DNA from: Clostridia bacterium BRH_c25
GTDB taxonomy: Bacteria > Bacillota_A > Clostridia > Lutisporales > Lutisporaceae
Reading direction: 5' to 3'
Assembly: GCA_001515955.1 (NCBI GenBank)
Contig: LOES01000144.1
Location: 1-8,070 of the forward strand
Length of the DNA: 8,070 nucleotides
Position 1 is the first letter of the stretch. Each line of letters opens with the position of its first letter. Both the position numbers and the translations under genes were made by a program. A model generated the notes under the pieces. It saw only the letters and a list, made by a program, of their open reading frames with translations. It had not been told where the DNA came from and searched no databases. Positions 1 to 5,600 of this stretch are shown piece by piece.

Positions 1-383
1 TCTCCTGAAAGAGCATTAAGAAATGCCGGAAATACCGCAGCAAGAGTCTTACCCTCTCCGGTCTGCATTTCCACAAGCCTTCCATCACACATGGCCATTC
101 CGGCAATTACCTGCACATCAAAGGGGCGCATGTCAAGTACTCTATCAGCTGCCTCCCTGACAAGTGCAAAAGCCTCAACAGCTGCTTCACTCCGCGGAGC
201 ACCTGCCCTGATTCTGTTCTTCAGCTTATAAGCCATACTTTTAAGCTCAGAATCACTCAACGCGGCAAGAGCTATTTGATTTACCTCCTGAAGTCGGCGC
301 TCATAGGGCTGGATATCCCATTCAACAGCAGGATTACGCAGTTTAGTAATGAATTTATTGATCTTGGCTCCATTTTTGGGCAC
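1..383 (-). CDS. SecA-family preprotein translocase ATPase, N-terminal part (runs off the left edge)
   Basis: About 127 codons of the N-terminus are visible. The segment has the SecA N-terminal layout: a helical region with LSDSELK, then VREAADRVLDMRPFDVQVIAG, then the nucleotide-binding Walker A motif MQTGEGKT at residues 106-113. SecA drives protein export through SecYEG using ATP. I chose GTG at 383 because an AAGGAGG ribosome binding site (392-398) lies 8 bases before it; an ATG at 407 in the same frame lies upstream of that site. The N-terminus lacks the usual SecA opening with the FGDxNER motif and instead begins VPKNGAKINKF. This suggests a divergent paralogue (SecA2-like) rather than the housekeeping SecA. 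That last step is inference, because most of the protein lies outside the window. Family assignment is firm; subtype is not. Confidence 0.85.
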   Translation of the reverse strand, partial: MPKNGAKINKFITKLRNPAVEWDIQPYERRLQEVNQIALAALSDSELKSMAYKLKNRIRAGAPRSEAAVEAFALVREAADRVLDMRPFDVQVIAGMAMCDGRLVEMQTGEGKTLAAVFPAFLNALSG

Positions 384-445
384 AATAATATCCTCCTTCA
401 AAAACATAGTATAAATGTACACCTGATATAGGGTACAGTATCGGA

Positions 446-781
446 TTATACTAAGCTTTCCGAAAGAGGATCTCTATAAGCCTTCATAGTATGGCAGAAA
501 AAAATCAATAAAAGGCTCTCGAAGTATAAAATATCAAAAGATATGACAATATGATTTGAGATATGCTTAAGAAAGACCGTATAGCAAGAAAGAGCAAATA
601 CCAGCTGAAGCACTATCGTAAGCAGTGAATTCAAAGGCAGGTTTTCACTGATGTAGGCATACAAATATGCCGGTATACCTGTTCCGCCGTTTTTCACGAC
701 AACAGCAGCCATATACGCAATACATGCAACAACGATTAATGTACATATCAAAACCATATGAAAAATCAGCTGTAAAAACAT
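446..781 (-). CDS. small three-helix membrane protein, unknown function
   Basis: 111 residues with three hydrophobic stretches, about residues 4-30, 50-74 and 78-97, and a short polar C-terminus (YRDPLSESLV). I do not recognise the family. The ATG at 781 follows an AGAAGGG ribosome binding site at good spacing, which supports real translation. The stop lies about 60 bases upstream of the SecA-like gene on the same strand, with no terminator between them, so co-transcription is plausible. A membrane partner next to an accessory SecA would make sense, but nothing in the sequence shows that link. It could also be a decayed or lineage-specific gene, since the DNA just upstream is full of gene remnants. 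Confidence 0.5.
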   Translation of the reverse strand: MFLQLIFHMVLICTLIVVACIAYMAAVVVKNGGTGIPAYLYAYISENLPLNSLLTIVLQLVFALSCYTVFLKHISNHIVISFDILYFESLLLIFFCHTMKAYRDPLSESLV

Positions 782-880
782 TTCAACCCTTCTTACTATG
801 ATTCAAATTTCCGTTATTTCTATAGTTGCACTATCATAAGTTATTTGAACTTTCAAGGGGTATGTATTGCAAATATTTAT

Positions 881-958
881 TCACCTTATCAAAATTAGTA
901 CCAAAGGCAGTATGATAGATACCATCGCCAATATGATACCTCCAATAGCTGCGAATTT
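881..958 (-). pseudogene. C-terminal hydrophobic tail of a membrane protein, possibly GerAB-like germinant permease (remnant)
   Basis: In the frame shifted by one base from the GerAA remnant, the minus strand reads KFAAIGGIILAMVSIILPL followed by VLILIR and a TGA stop at 881-883. This is a typical final transmembrane helix ending in a positive residue, as at the end of GerAB-type permeases. It follows the GerAA remnant directly, so one internal deletion in a gerA operon could have joined the two. The GerAB identity rests only on helix character and context and is tentative. Confidence 0.35.
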
Positions 959-959
959 C

Positions 960-1148
960 TGATGCAGCAACATATATTCCGGGCAGTAAGGTTGAAACAA
1001 ATAGCCCAAACATCCTCATCAGCCTCAAAAAAGTACCGGCAGGCCAGCGAACAAACGTATCCTCCGAAGTATGAAACAACCTGAAGAAAGTAACCGGAAC
1101 CGTTATGGCAAAAGGTGTAATTTGATACAAGAAACACAGTATACGCAA
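960..1148 (-). pseudogene. GerAA-type spore germination protein fragment (remnant)
   Basis: Residues translated from about 1118 down to 960 read TPFAITVPVTFFRLF, then HTSEDTFVRW, GTFLRLMRMF and LLPGIYVAAS. This matches the conserved membrane-domain stretch of GerAA/GerKA proteins, which carry a SPEDYYxRW-like motif, a GTFLRLxR segment and an LLPxxYVA helix. GerAA is a subunit of inner-membrane germinant receptors in endospores. An intact subunit has roughly 450-550 residues; only about 53 remain, with a stop in frame immediately upstream (1152-1154) and a frame change downstream at about 959. No complete ribosome binding site and start were found. This is a decayed fragment and argues that the lineage forms, or formed, spores. 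Confidence 0.65.
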
Positions 1149-1203
1149 ACCTCATTGCAAGGCATCGAATCTGCTCGTTTCTTCATTTCAGGCTTATATA
1201 TAC

Positions 1204-1320
1204 TTAAAGCGCAGCCCGGATTAAAACAAGGTTAGAAACTCCCAAAAGGTTCTGGGCCTGCTCAAAGCTCTTTATGTTTCCATCGTCAGAAACCATTCTT
1301 AATTCCAGGACCGTATCCAC
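1204..1320 (-). CDS. short reading frame of 38 codons, unknown (possibly a truncated gene)
   Basis: From GTG at 1320 the minus strand encodes VDTVLELRMVSDDGNIKSF, continuing to LGVSNLVLIRAAL and a stop at 1204-1206. A GGTGG element sits 7 bases before the GTG, and a plausible sigma-A promoter lies 40-65 bases upstream. The composition looks like protein (amphipathic, balanced charge), but I do not recognise a family. It may be a genuine small protein or the N-terminus of a gene broken at about 1204. The downstream DNA holds only germination-gene debris. Confidence 0.3.
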   Translation of the reverse strand: MDTVLELRMVSDDGNIKSFEQAQNLLGVSNLVLIRAAL

Positions 1321-1358
1321 TCAATCACCACCAATTACTATAAATAACGCCCGACTAT

Positions 1359-1386
1359 ATTTTAGCATATAAAATAAAAGAAACAA
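1359..1386 (-). promoter_or_regulatory. candidate sigma-A promoter for the 1204-1320 frame
   Basis: On the minus strand TTGTTT (1381-1386) and TAAAAT (1359-1364) are separated by 16 bases. Start of transcription would fall near 1352, giving a leader of about 30 bases before GTG 1320. The match is fair and the region is AT-rich, so chance is possible. Confidence 0.35.
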
Positions 1387-1445
1387 TAGCAAGAGCAATA
1401 CGAGAGTATGTCGGATTTAACCTTTGCATGCTTGAGGTGAAAATA

Positions 1446-1556
1446 ATGGGAGTCAGTTATAAAAAACTATGGATGCTAATTATTGAGAAGGACCTAACCT
1501 TTCGACTTGTATCAGGGGAACAAAAAATATACAAAAGTCTAAAAATGCTTCACTGA
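1446..1556 (+). pseudogene. remnant of a YozG-like XRE-family HTH regulator
   Basis: An ATG at 1446 preceded by GAGGTGA (1434-1440) starts MGVSYKKLWMLIIEKDL, which is the characteristic opening (MGVSYKKLWKLLIDK) of small single-domain XRE regulators found across Firmicutes. The normal continuation, KKKDL plus the recognition helix and the GxxVxxxxLxxIC segment, is absent. The frame instead reads TFRLVSGEQKIYKSLKMLH and stops at 1554-1556 after 36 residues, against about 65-75 usually. The ribosome binding site and first helix are kept but the DNA-binding core is lost, so this is a truncated remnant. The family is recalled from its N-terminal signature, not from a search. Confidence 0.55.
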
Positions 1557-1627
1557 GGACCCTCTCTTTTATGTTCTTACCTTCTTTCAATGAACATTGA
1601 ACAGGACAAATAGTGGCGGATCGAACA
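1557..1627. other. short stretch with no recognisable feature
   Basis: Between the HTH remnant and the lipoprotein terminator I see no reading frame, repeat or RNA. Together with 782-1445 it forms a roughly 900-base region without an intact known gene, made of remnants and spacer. Confidence 0.5.
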
Positions 1628-1655
1628 ATAAAAAACTCCTCAACGCATAGCTGAG
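1628..1655 (-). terminator. rho-independent terminator of the lipoprotein gene
   Basis: On the minus strand CTCAGC (1650-1655) pairs with GTTGAG (1639-1644) around a 5-base loop, with one G-T wobble. The stem is followed after three bases by six T residues (1630-1635). It lies about 25 bases past the stop of the lipoprotein gene. The stem is short, so strength is moderate. Confidence 0.5.
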
Positions 1656-1680
1656 ATTTGCAGCCGAGACGGTGTTTACA

Positions 1681-2220
1681 TTATTGTGTATATGCTTCAA
1701 ATTTTATTACGTACAAGCTTGCCTCAAGATTATAAATTGCAAGCATATCCGATGTTATATCAAGCGCGCCGGTTTCATCGGTTATCCGATACTTATCTCC
1801 TGAGGCTTGCTTGCTCTGGTAGTCTATTCCCCATTGTGCATGTGGTTTCCCATCTGCAGAAAACGACGCATCGCTCATATCCGGCTTGATAATCGTCAGC
1901 TTTGCTCCGGGTAAATAGCTTATAACGATCAACTCGACCTTGCTGCCTCCATCATCTTGGTACGTTTCGTTTCTATCGTTCTTGACGCCTGTAACCTCGA
2001 TTTCAAGTCCCTGATAGGTGAACTGCTTGGACTCTCCCGTTGGCTCAGATGGCGTCTCACCGGGTGTTGCCGAAAGAGTTGAGGAAATCATTGGCGACGA
2101 TATCGTGCTCGGCGGGTTAGATGTCTCAGGTTGGTTTTCGTTTTGAACAACGCAACCGTTGACAAGCGCTGCGATAATAACCAAAATAAACATTATACGA
2201 AAATGCTGTTTGCGTTTCAT
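1681..2220 (-). CDS. lipoprotein with Ser/Thr/Pro-rich linker, unknown function
   Basis: 179 residues. The N-terminus has a positively charged MKRKQHFR, a hydrophobic core (residues 9-20) and a lipobox-like VNGC, so Cys23 would be lipidated after cleavage by signal peptidase II and anchored to the outer face of the membrane. Residues 24-65 form a flexible linker rich in Ser, Thr, Pro and Glu, typical of Gram-positive surface lipoproteins. The remaining 115 residues form a probably folded, beta-rich domain with several V/I-alternating strands (EIEVTGV, KVELIVISYLPGAKLTII, SLYVIKFEAY). I recognise no enzyme motif or named domain. ATG 2220 is preceded by AAAGGAAG at slightly long spacing. The gene stands alone, ended by a hairpin terminator, and its function is unknown. 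Confidence 0.75.
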   Translation of the reverse strand: MKRKQHFRIMFILVIIAALVNGCVVQNENQPETSNPPSTISSPMISSTLSATPGETPSEPTGESKQFTYQGLEIEVTGVKNDRNETYQDDGGSKVELIVISYLPGAKLTIIKPDMSDASFSADGKPHAQWGIDYQSKQASGDKYRITDETGALDITSDMLAIYNLEASLYVIKFEAYTQ

Positions 2221-2313
2221 TGATGTTGTTCGCTTCCTTTCGACAGAAATAATTCTATCAATAGATTGCAGTAAGCAAGCTTTTTAAAGTGCAATTTTCA
2301 TCTAGACAATTCA

Positions 2314-2610
2314 TTACCCATAATATAAGAATACTCTTCTAACTTCCATTACATCATCAATAACTACATAATAGACAGTAAAATTATCTACATAAATTCG
2401 ATAATAGGGGTTTTTCCTGTTTCTATTTGACTGAAATGGTTCAAAAGATAATGGACAATTCAATCTTTCTACTATTGCAGTTTCAATTCTTTTTACCAGA
2501 TTAATCGCGCTGACCGGATTATGAAGCTTAAATGTAATATAATCTATAATTTCATTTAGATCTTTTTCGAATCTTGAAATGTATCTCAGCGAATATTTAC
2601 CGCTCAGCAT
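2314..2610 (-). CDS. RelE/ParE-family toxin of a type II toxin-antitoxin pair
   Basis: 98 residues with the RelE/ParE fold order: beta start (YSLRYISRFEKDL), two helices (NEIIDYITFKLHNPVSAINLV and RIETAIVERL), then the beta sheet with the family signatures YYRIYVDNFTVYYVVID and MEVRRVF. RelE-type toxins cleave mRNA at the ribosome and ParE-type toxins poison gyrase; the sequence alone does not decide between these. ATG 2610 lies inside the antitoxin gene (14-base overlap), with a GAGGG site 9 bases upstream, which implies translational coupling. The protein ends VFLYYG followed by stop. Relatives usually continue after this glycine with a basic tail of the type RRDxxxLL, so the last 7-10 residues may be lost. 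Confidence 0.8.
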   Translation of the reverse strand: MLSGKYSLRYISRFEKDLNEIIDYITFKLHNPVSAINLVKRIETAIVERLNCPLSFEPFQSNRNRKNPYYRIYVDNFTVYYVVIDDVMEVRRVFLYYG

Positions 2611-2863
2611 TGATTCTTGCCCTCACTCGCGAAAAGACTTCCTCGTGTGTATATCTTATATCGGTTAAATCCGCCTCTCTATCTGCTTCATCAAGTTTTA
2701 GTTCTATATTATCTGTTAATTCCGCATATTTTTCAAGACTTAACACGACCATAGACCCATAACCGTTTTTTGTCAAATATACCGGTTGTCCTTCCTTGAC
2801 AACAATATCTTCAATCTCCGGAAACTTATTTCTTAAATCAGATACAGGTCTGATTTGAATCAT
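2597..2863 (-). CDS. Phd/YefM-family antitoxin
   Basis: 88 residues starting MIQIRPVSDLRNKFPEIEDIV. The pattern of a short strand, a helix with DLRN, then EGQPVYLTKNGYGSMVVLSLEKYAEL is the classic Phd/YefM DNA-binding domain. The C-terminal third (residues about 50-88) is charged and helical and would wrap and neutralise the toxin encoded next. I prefer ATG 2863, which has AGGGAG at 2872-2877 and an 8-base spacer, over the GTG at 2872, which overlaps that site. The pair should autoregulate through operator sequences in the promoter just upstream. The gene is AT-rich compared with the flanking flotillin and azl genes, as expected for a mobile module. Confidence 0.85.
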   Translation of the reverse strand: MIQIRPVSDLRNKFPEIEDIVVKEGQPVYLTKNGYGSMVVLSLEKYAELTDNIELKLDEADREADLTDIRYTHEEVFSRVRARINAER

Positions 2864-2895
2864 GATTGCCACTCCCTCTATATTTTCTTATCATA

Positions 2896-2924
2896 ATTAT
2901 ATCTCAATTTTATCATCATATCAA
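2896..2924 (-). promoter_or_regulatory. sigma-A promoter of the toxin-antitoxin operon
   Basis: TTGATA (2919-2924) and a perfect TATAAT (2896-2901) are spaced by exactly 17 bases on the minus strand. The predicted start lies near 2889, about 26 bases before the antitoxin ATG. Near-consensus promoters under autorepression are usual for toxin-antitoxin pairs. Confidence 0.8.
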
Positions 2925-2941
2925 TATCTGATAGCAATCAG
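2918..2941. promoter_or_regulatory. candidate antitoxin operator
   Basis: An inverted repeat CTGAT-4-ATCAG (2928-2941) abuts the -35 box. A second dyad, ATAT-CA-ATAT (2918-2927), overlaps it. Both placements suit repression by a dimeric Phd-type antitoxin. Assignment is by position and symmetry only. Confidence 0.4.
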
Positions 2942-2952
2942 TTGCATCTATG

Positions 2953-2978
2953 AAAAAAACTCGCCGTTTCCGACGAGT
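2953..2978 (-). terminator. strong rho-independent terminator after the flotillin gene
   Basis: On the minus strand ACTCGTCG (2971-2978) and CGGCGAGT (2959-2966) form an 8-bp stem with one G-T wobble and a GAAA tetraloop, followed by a run of T residues (2953-2959). It lies about 25 bases past the flotillin stop and insulates the toxin-antitoxin promoter from upstream readthrough. Confidence 0.85.
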
Positions 2979-3002
2979 CTATGTACCTGACACCCAATTT
3001 AC

Positions 3003-4520
3003 TTATTTTTCCTTGGACTCTTCAAGCTTAACTTCTTTTATCTCTCCCTTATCGTCCCTCTTCAAAACATCCATAAGATTGATTCCGGTCAGAGCATTGA
3101 CGGTTTCAGGCAGTGATGCCATTATGTCGGTAACATAACTGGAAACCTTGGCAGCACCCTTTCCCTGTCCGTTTCCCGAATCTACTATAACAATCTTTTC
3201 GGTCTTTGAAAGCGGCTCTGCAACAGCCTTTGCGATTTCCGGAAGCTTTTCTATTATCATCTGCGTTACCGCAGCATCATTATACTGTTTGAATGCTTCA
3301 GCTTTCTTTGCCATAGCTTCGGCCTCAGCAATACCCTTGAGCCTTATGATCTCAACCTCCGCCATACCTTCTGCACGTTTTGCTTCTGCATTTGCCTGAC
3401 CTTTCAGCTTGATGGACTCTGCTACAGCCATTGCACCCTGTATCTCATTGTACTTGTCAGAATCCGCTCTCTTTTCCGCGCTGTACTTATCTGCGTCGGC
3501 TCTCTTTTCAATGCTGTATTTATTAGCATCCGCTTGCTTTACTATAGTTGCCTGGAGCTCTTTTTCCATACGGAGGGCTTCCTGCTCAGCCAGCTCTATT
3601 TCCCTCTGCTTTCTGACAATCTGGATCTTCATTTCCTCTTCCGCCAATTCAATTTCCTTTTGTTTCTTGACGATGAGGATCTGCATTTTTTCCGTTTCCA
3701 CCTCTTGCTGCACCTTGCTGGCTTCTATCTCGTATGCCAGGTCGGCCTTGGCTTTTTCGGTCTCCTGATCCTTCCTGTAAGCCTGTACCTTCAGTTCCTT
3801 CTCCTTGGTGGACTCAGCTATCTGAGTTTCGGAAATAAGCCTTGCAGCTTCACCTTCACGGTTGGCATCGGCTGTCTTTATCTTGGTTTCCATGTTTGCC
3901 TCAGCCTCAGCAATATTGGCATCTCTCTTTACTTCGGCAATCCTCTTCTTTCCCAGTGCTTCAAGATAACCGTTGACATCGGAAATGTCTCTTATTGTGA
4001 AAGCTTTTATTTCCAGGCCCATTTCCGCCAGATCCAAGGCGGCAACCTCCTGAACCTGGGATGCGAATTTTTCCCTGTCCTTATATATTTCTTCGACAGA
4101 CAGCTTTGAGACAATTTCTCTCAGCTTACCTTCCAATACGTCCTTTGCCGTATCCTTGATCACATCAATGGTCTCTTTCTCTCTTCCGGTGTTGAACTGC
4201 TCAACAGCAGACAGTATTGATTCCACATCGGATTTCACCTTTAATACAGCGACACCGTCCGCTCTGATGTTAACGCCTTGTCCCGTCAGAGCACCGTCAA
4301 TTCTCACTTCTATTTTCATGTTCTCAAGAGAAATAATATCGGTCTTTTCAAACAACGGAATGACCAATCCACCGCCGCCTGAGATAACCCTTTTCTTAAG
4401 GCCGGTAACAACCAGGGCCTTATCCTGTGAAACCTTGCGCCACATAAGGGCAATGCTCAATAGCATCAGAACTATTACACCTACAATAGTTAAAGCAATC
4501 GTTATAACCCCAAAATCCAT
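3003..4520 (-). CDS. floT: flotillin-like SPFH-domain membrane scaffold protein
   Basis: 505 residues, the usual flotillin length. An N-terminal membrane helix (about residues 5-27) is followed by an SPFH/Band 7 domain (about 30-190) containing GGGGLVIPLFEKTDIISLENMK and DIIKD/DVLEGKLREIVSKLSVEEIY-type segments. A long Glu/Ala/Lys-rich coiled coil (about 190-410) with repeated EAEA motifs comes next, then a conserved C-terminal region (about 410-490) with MIIEKLPEIAKAVAEPLSK. Flotillins oligomerise and organise membrane microdomains that gather signalling and secretion proteins. ATG 4520 follows directly on the stop of the NfeD-like gene, with AGGAGG 7 bases upstream inside that gene, so the two are translationally coupled as in the yuaF-floT(yuaG) operon. 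The coiled coil holds two internal tandem repeats, listed separately. The symbol follows the B. subtilis homologue. Confidence 0.92.
   Translation of the reverse strand: MDFGVITIALTIVGVIVLMLLSIALMWRKVSQDKALVVTGLKKRVISGGGGLVIPLFEKTDIISLENMKIEVRIDGALTGQGVNIRADGVAVLKVKSDVESILSAVEQFNTGREKETIDVIKDTAKDVLEGKLREIVSKLSVEEIYKDREKFASQVQEVAALDLAEMGLEIKAFTIRDISDVNGYLEALGKKRIAEVKRDANIAEAEANMETKIKTADANREGEAARLISETQIAESTKEKELKVQAYRKDQETEKAKADLAYEIEASKVQQEVETEKMQILIVKKQKEIELAEEEMKIQIVRKQREIELAEQEALRMEKELQATIVKQADANKYSIEKRADADKYSAEKRADSDKYNEIQGAMAVAESIKLKGQANAEAKRAEGMAEVEIIRLKGIAEAEAMAKKAEAFKQYNDAAVTQMIIEKLPEIAKAVAEPLSKTEKIVIVDSGNGQGKGAAKVSSYVTDIMASLPETVNALTGINLMDVLKRDDKGEIKEVKLEESKEK
3435..3533 (-). repeat. 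three 33-base repeats within the flotillin coiled coil
   Basis: Residues 330-362 are three 11-residue units: ADANKYSIEKR, ADADKYSAEKR and ADSDKYNEIQG. An 11-residue period fits a right-handed (hendecad) coiled coil. The first two units also look alike at the DNA level, pointing to duplication. Confidence 0.75.
3567..3674 (-). repeat. two 54-base repeats within the flotillin coiled coil
   Basis: Residues 283-300 (IVKKQKEIELAEEEMKIQ) and 301-318 (IVRKQREIELAEQEALRM) are an 18-residue tandem duplication with mostly conservative changes. Confidence 0.75.
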
Positions 4521-5159
4521 TTAATAGCCTCCTTTTATTCTTTTTACATAAAAAATATTTTTCTCAATATTTATAATAACTACCGGAATCCCCCTTTCAA
4601 TATCCTCGCCGTTAATAGACCTTGCAGGAGCACTGTAAGTATTGCCGCTTACAGTATAGCTTATTTTCCCGAACAGGCTTCCCTTGATTGCCAGAGTGAC
4701 CTTTGCCAGAGCACCCCTCAGCTCCTTCTGGGATATGGCGCTGGTGTTCTGTGCCCTATAAAGAGGGACGATAATGAAGCGGTATAGTAAAAATGCTGCC
4801 GCAGCTCCTGAAATCAACGCAATAATCCCTGCTAATCCCTGTGAAAGGCCGTTTATTGTACAGATCATCCCGACTCCACCTAATACCGTCACAAATGTCG
4901 TTATAACAATGGGCTTTAACGGTGAAACCGGAAGCTCCGGCGCTTCCCCTGTAGTTGATATGTCCAGCTCAGCATCGACCTCCATGCTCATATCAGTGTC
5001 TATATTAAAGTCGGTATCGGTATTGAAGTCAATGTCAATATCGGCATCTATTTCGGTATCAACTCCCATATCAGTAAAATCCGATATCCTACCCATTATA
5101 AAGGTCAATACTGAAAACAGAACACCAGTCGCGAAGCACACCTGAAATACCTTAAGCAC
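4521..5159 (-). CDS. NfeD/YuaF-like membrane partner of flotillin with an Asp-rich insert
   Basis: 212 residues. Membrane segments fall at about 5-22, 82-103 and 107-130. The C-terminal 70 residues (ELRGALAKVTLAIKG to FYVKRIKGGY) form the small OB-fold domain of NfeD-family proteins such as B. subtilis YuaF. Between helix 1 and helix 2, residues 27-70 are strikingly Asp-rich, with units such as DADIDIDFNTDTDFN and about 15 Asp in 44 residues; I know of no such insert in YuaF. NfeD proteins are encoded beside SPFH proteins and are thought to help their assembly. GTG 5159 is preceded by GGGGGTGA. The stop abuts the flotillin ATG. Which side of the membrane the Asp-rich loop faces cannot be decided here. 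Family is clear; the exact orthologue is not. Confidence 0.82.
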   Translation of the reverse strand: MLKVFQVCFATGVLFSVLTFIMGRISDFTDMGVDTEIDADIDIDFNTDTDFNIDTDMSMEVDAELDISTTGEAPELPVSPLKPIVITTFVTVLGGVGMICTINGLSQGLAGIIALISGAAAAFLLYRFIIVPLYRAQNTSAISQKELRGALAKVTLAIKGSLFGKISYTVSGNTYSAPARSINGEDIERGIPVVIINIEKNIFYVKRIKGGY

Positions 5160-5202
5160 AACGTCACCCCCTATACTGCAGCTTTTTTAACCCCACACAT
5201 CT

Positions 5203-5231
5203 ATAGTATCACATATTTTTCCAGCTATCAA
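5203..5231 (-). promoter_or_regulatory. sigma-A promoter of the nfeD-floT operon
   Basis: TTGATA (5226-5231) and TACTAT (5203-5208) are 17 bases apart on the minus strand, with TG one base before the -10 box (extended -10). The start of transcription would be near 5196, about 37 bases before GTG 5159. No SigW-type (TGAAAC / CGTA) element was seen, although floT in B. subtilis belongs to the SigW regulon. Confidence 0.75.
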
Positions 5232-5273
5232 CGGAAAATCATGTCAGAGCTCTTGAATGCTTGACCAATAGTA

Positions 5274-5600
5274 TTAAAACGGCATCAGCCTGTTGAGGAT
5301 TATCATTACCCCCATTCCCAGAACTATGGTGGTCAGTACGCTTCTGGTTTTGTATGCGGTAAAAGCAGCGACAACTCCCGCCAGAAGATAGCTGTTGCCC
5401 AGGGATATGTCCAGATACCCCTTGGGCAGCAAAAGTGCCGGAACTATCAGTGCCGTCAGAAATGCTGTGGGAACATGCTTGAGCCACTTTTCCAGCCAGC
5501 CGGGCATACCGGTGCGGGCAAAAAGGACCTGAGAGCCAATGCGGGTTATATAGGTAGCCACTGCCATACCAAGTATAATGGACATCAGTTTAATGTTCAT
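5274..5600 (-). CDS. azlD: AzlD-family small subunit of a branched-chain amino acid exporter
   Basis: 108 residues from ATG 5600, the normal AzlD length. The protein is almost wholly membrane-embedded, with about four hydrophobic segments and family features: MAVATYITRIG near the N-terminus, then WLKHVPTAFLTALIVPALL, a loop with a PKGY turn, and a C-terminal helix ending LNRLMPF. AzlD works with AzlC to export branched-chain amino acids and toxic analogues such as 4-azaleucine. I chose ATG 5600 because AAGGGG lies 8 bases upstream; a longer in-frame start at 5633 would add 11 non-family residues. It overlaps the end of azlC by 11 bases, so translation is coupled. No clear terminator follows before the nfeD promoter, so some readthrough is possible. 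Confidence 0.88.
   Translation of the reverse strand: MNIKLMSIILGMAVATYITRIGSQVLFARTGMPGWLEKWLKHVPTAFLTALIVPALLLPKGYLDISLGNSYLLAGVVAAFTAYKTRSVLTTIVLGMGVMIILNRLMPF

Noticed and set aside
895..1155. 86-codon minus-strand frame with many Cys and Tyr
   Set aside because: It is the shifted frame of the GerAA remnant; the conserved germination motifs are in the other frame.
1686..1889. 67-codon plus-strand frame opposite the lipoprotein gene
   Set aside because: Antisense to a gene with a clear signal peptide and lipobox; no own start signal and no recognisable content.
3534..4109. 191-residue plus-strand reading frame opposite the flotillin gene
   Set aside because: It is antisense to a clear flotillin gene, has low-complexity Leu/Phe/Ser composition from the reversed Glu/Lys coiled coil, and has no ribosome binding site. 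The plus-strand frames at 3148, 3409 and 4156 fail for the same reasons.
4774..5145. plus-strand frame of 123 codons opposite the NfeD-like gene
   Set aside because: Its Ser/Ile repeats (SISASISVS) mirror the Asp-rich coding sequence on the other strand. No start signal.
5236..5273. GAGCTC-centred palindrome after azlD as a terminator
   Set aside because: The stem is short and no T run follows, so I do not call a terminator here.
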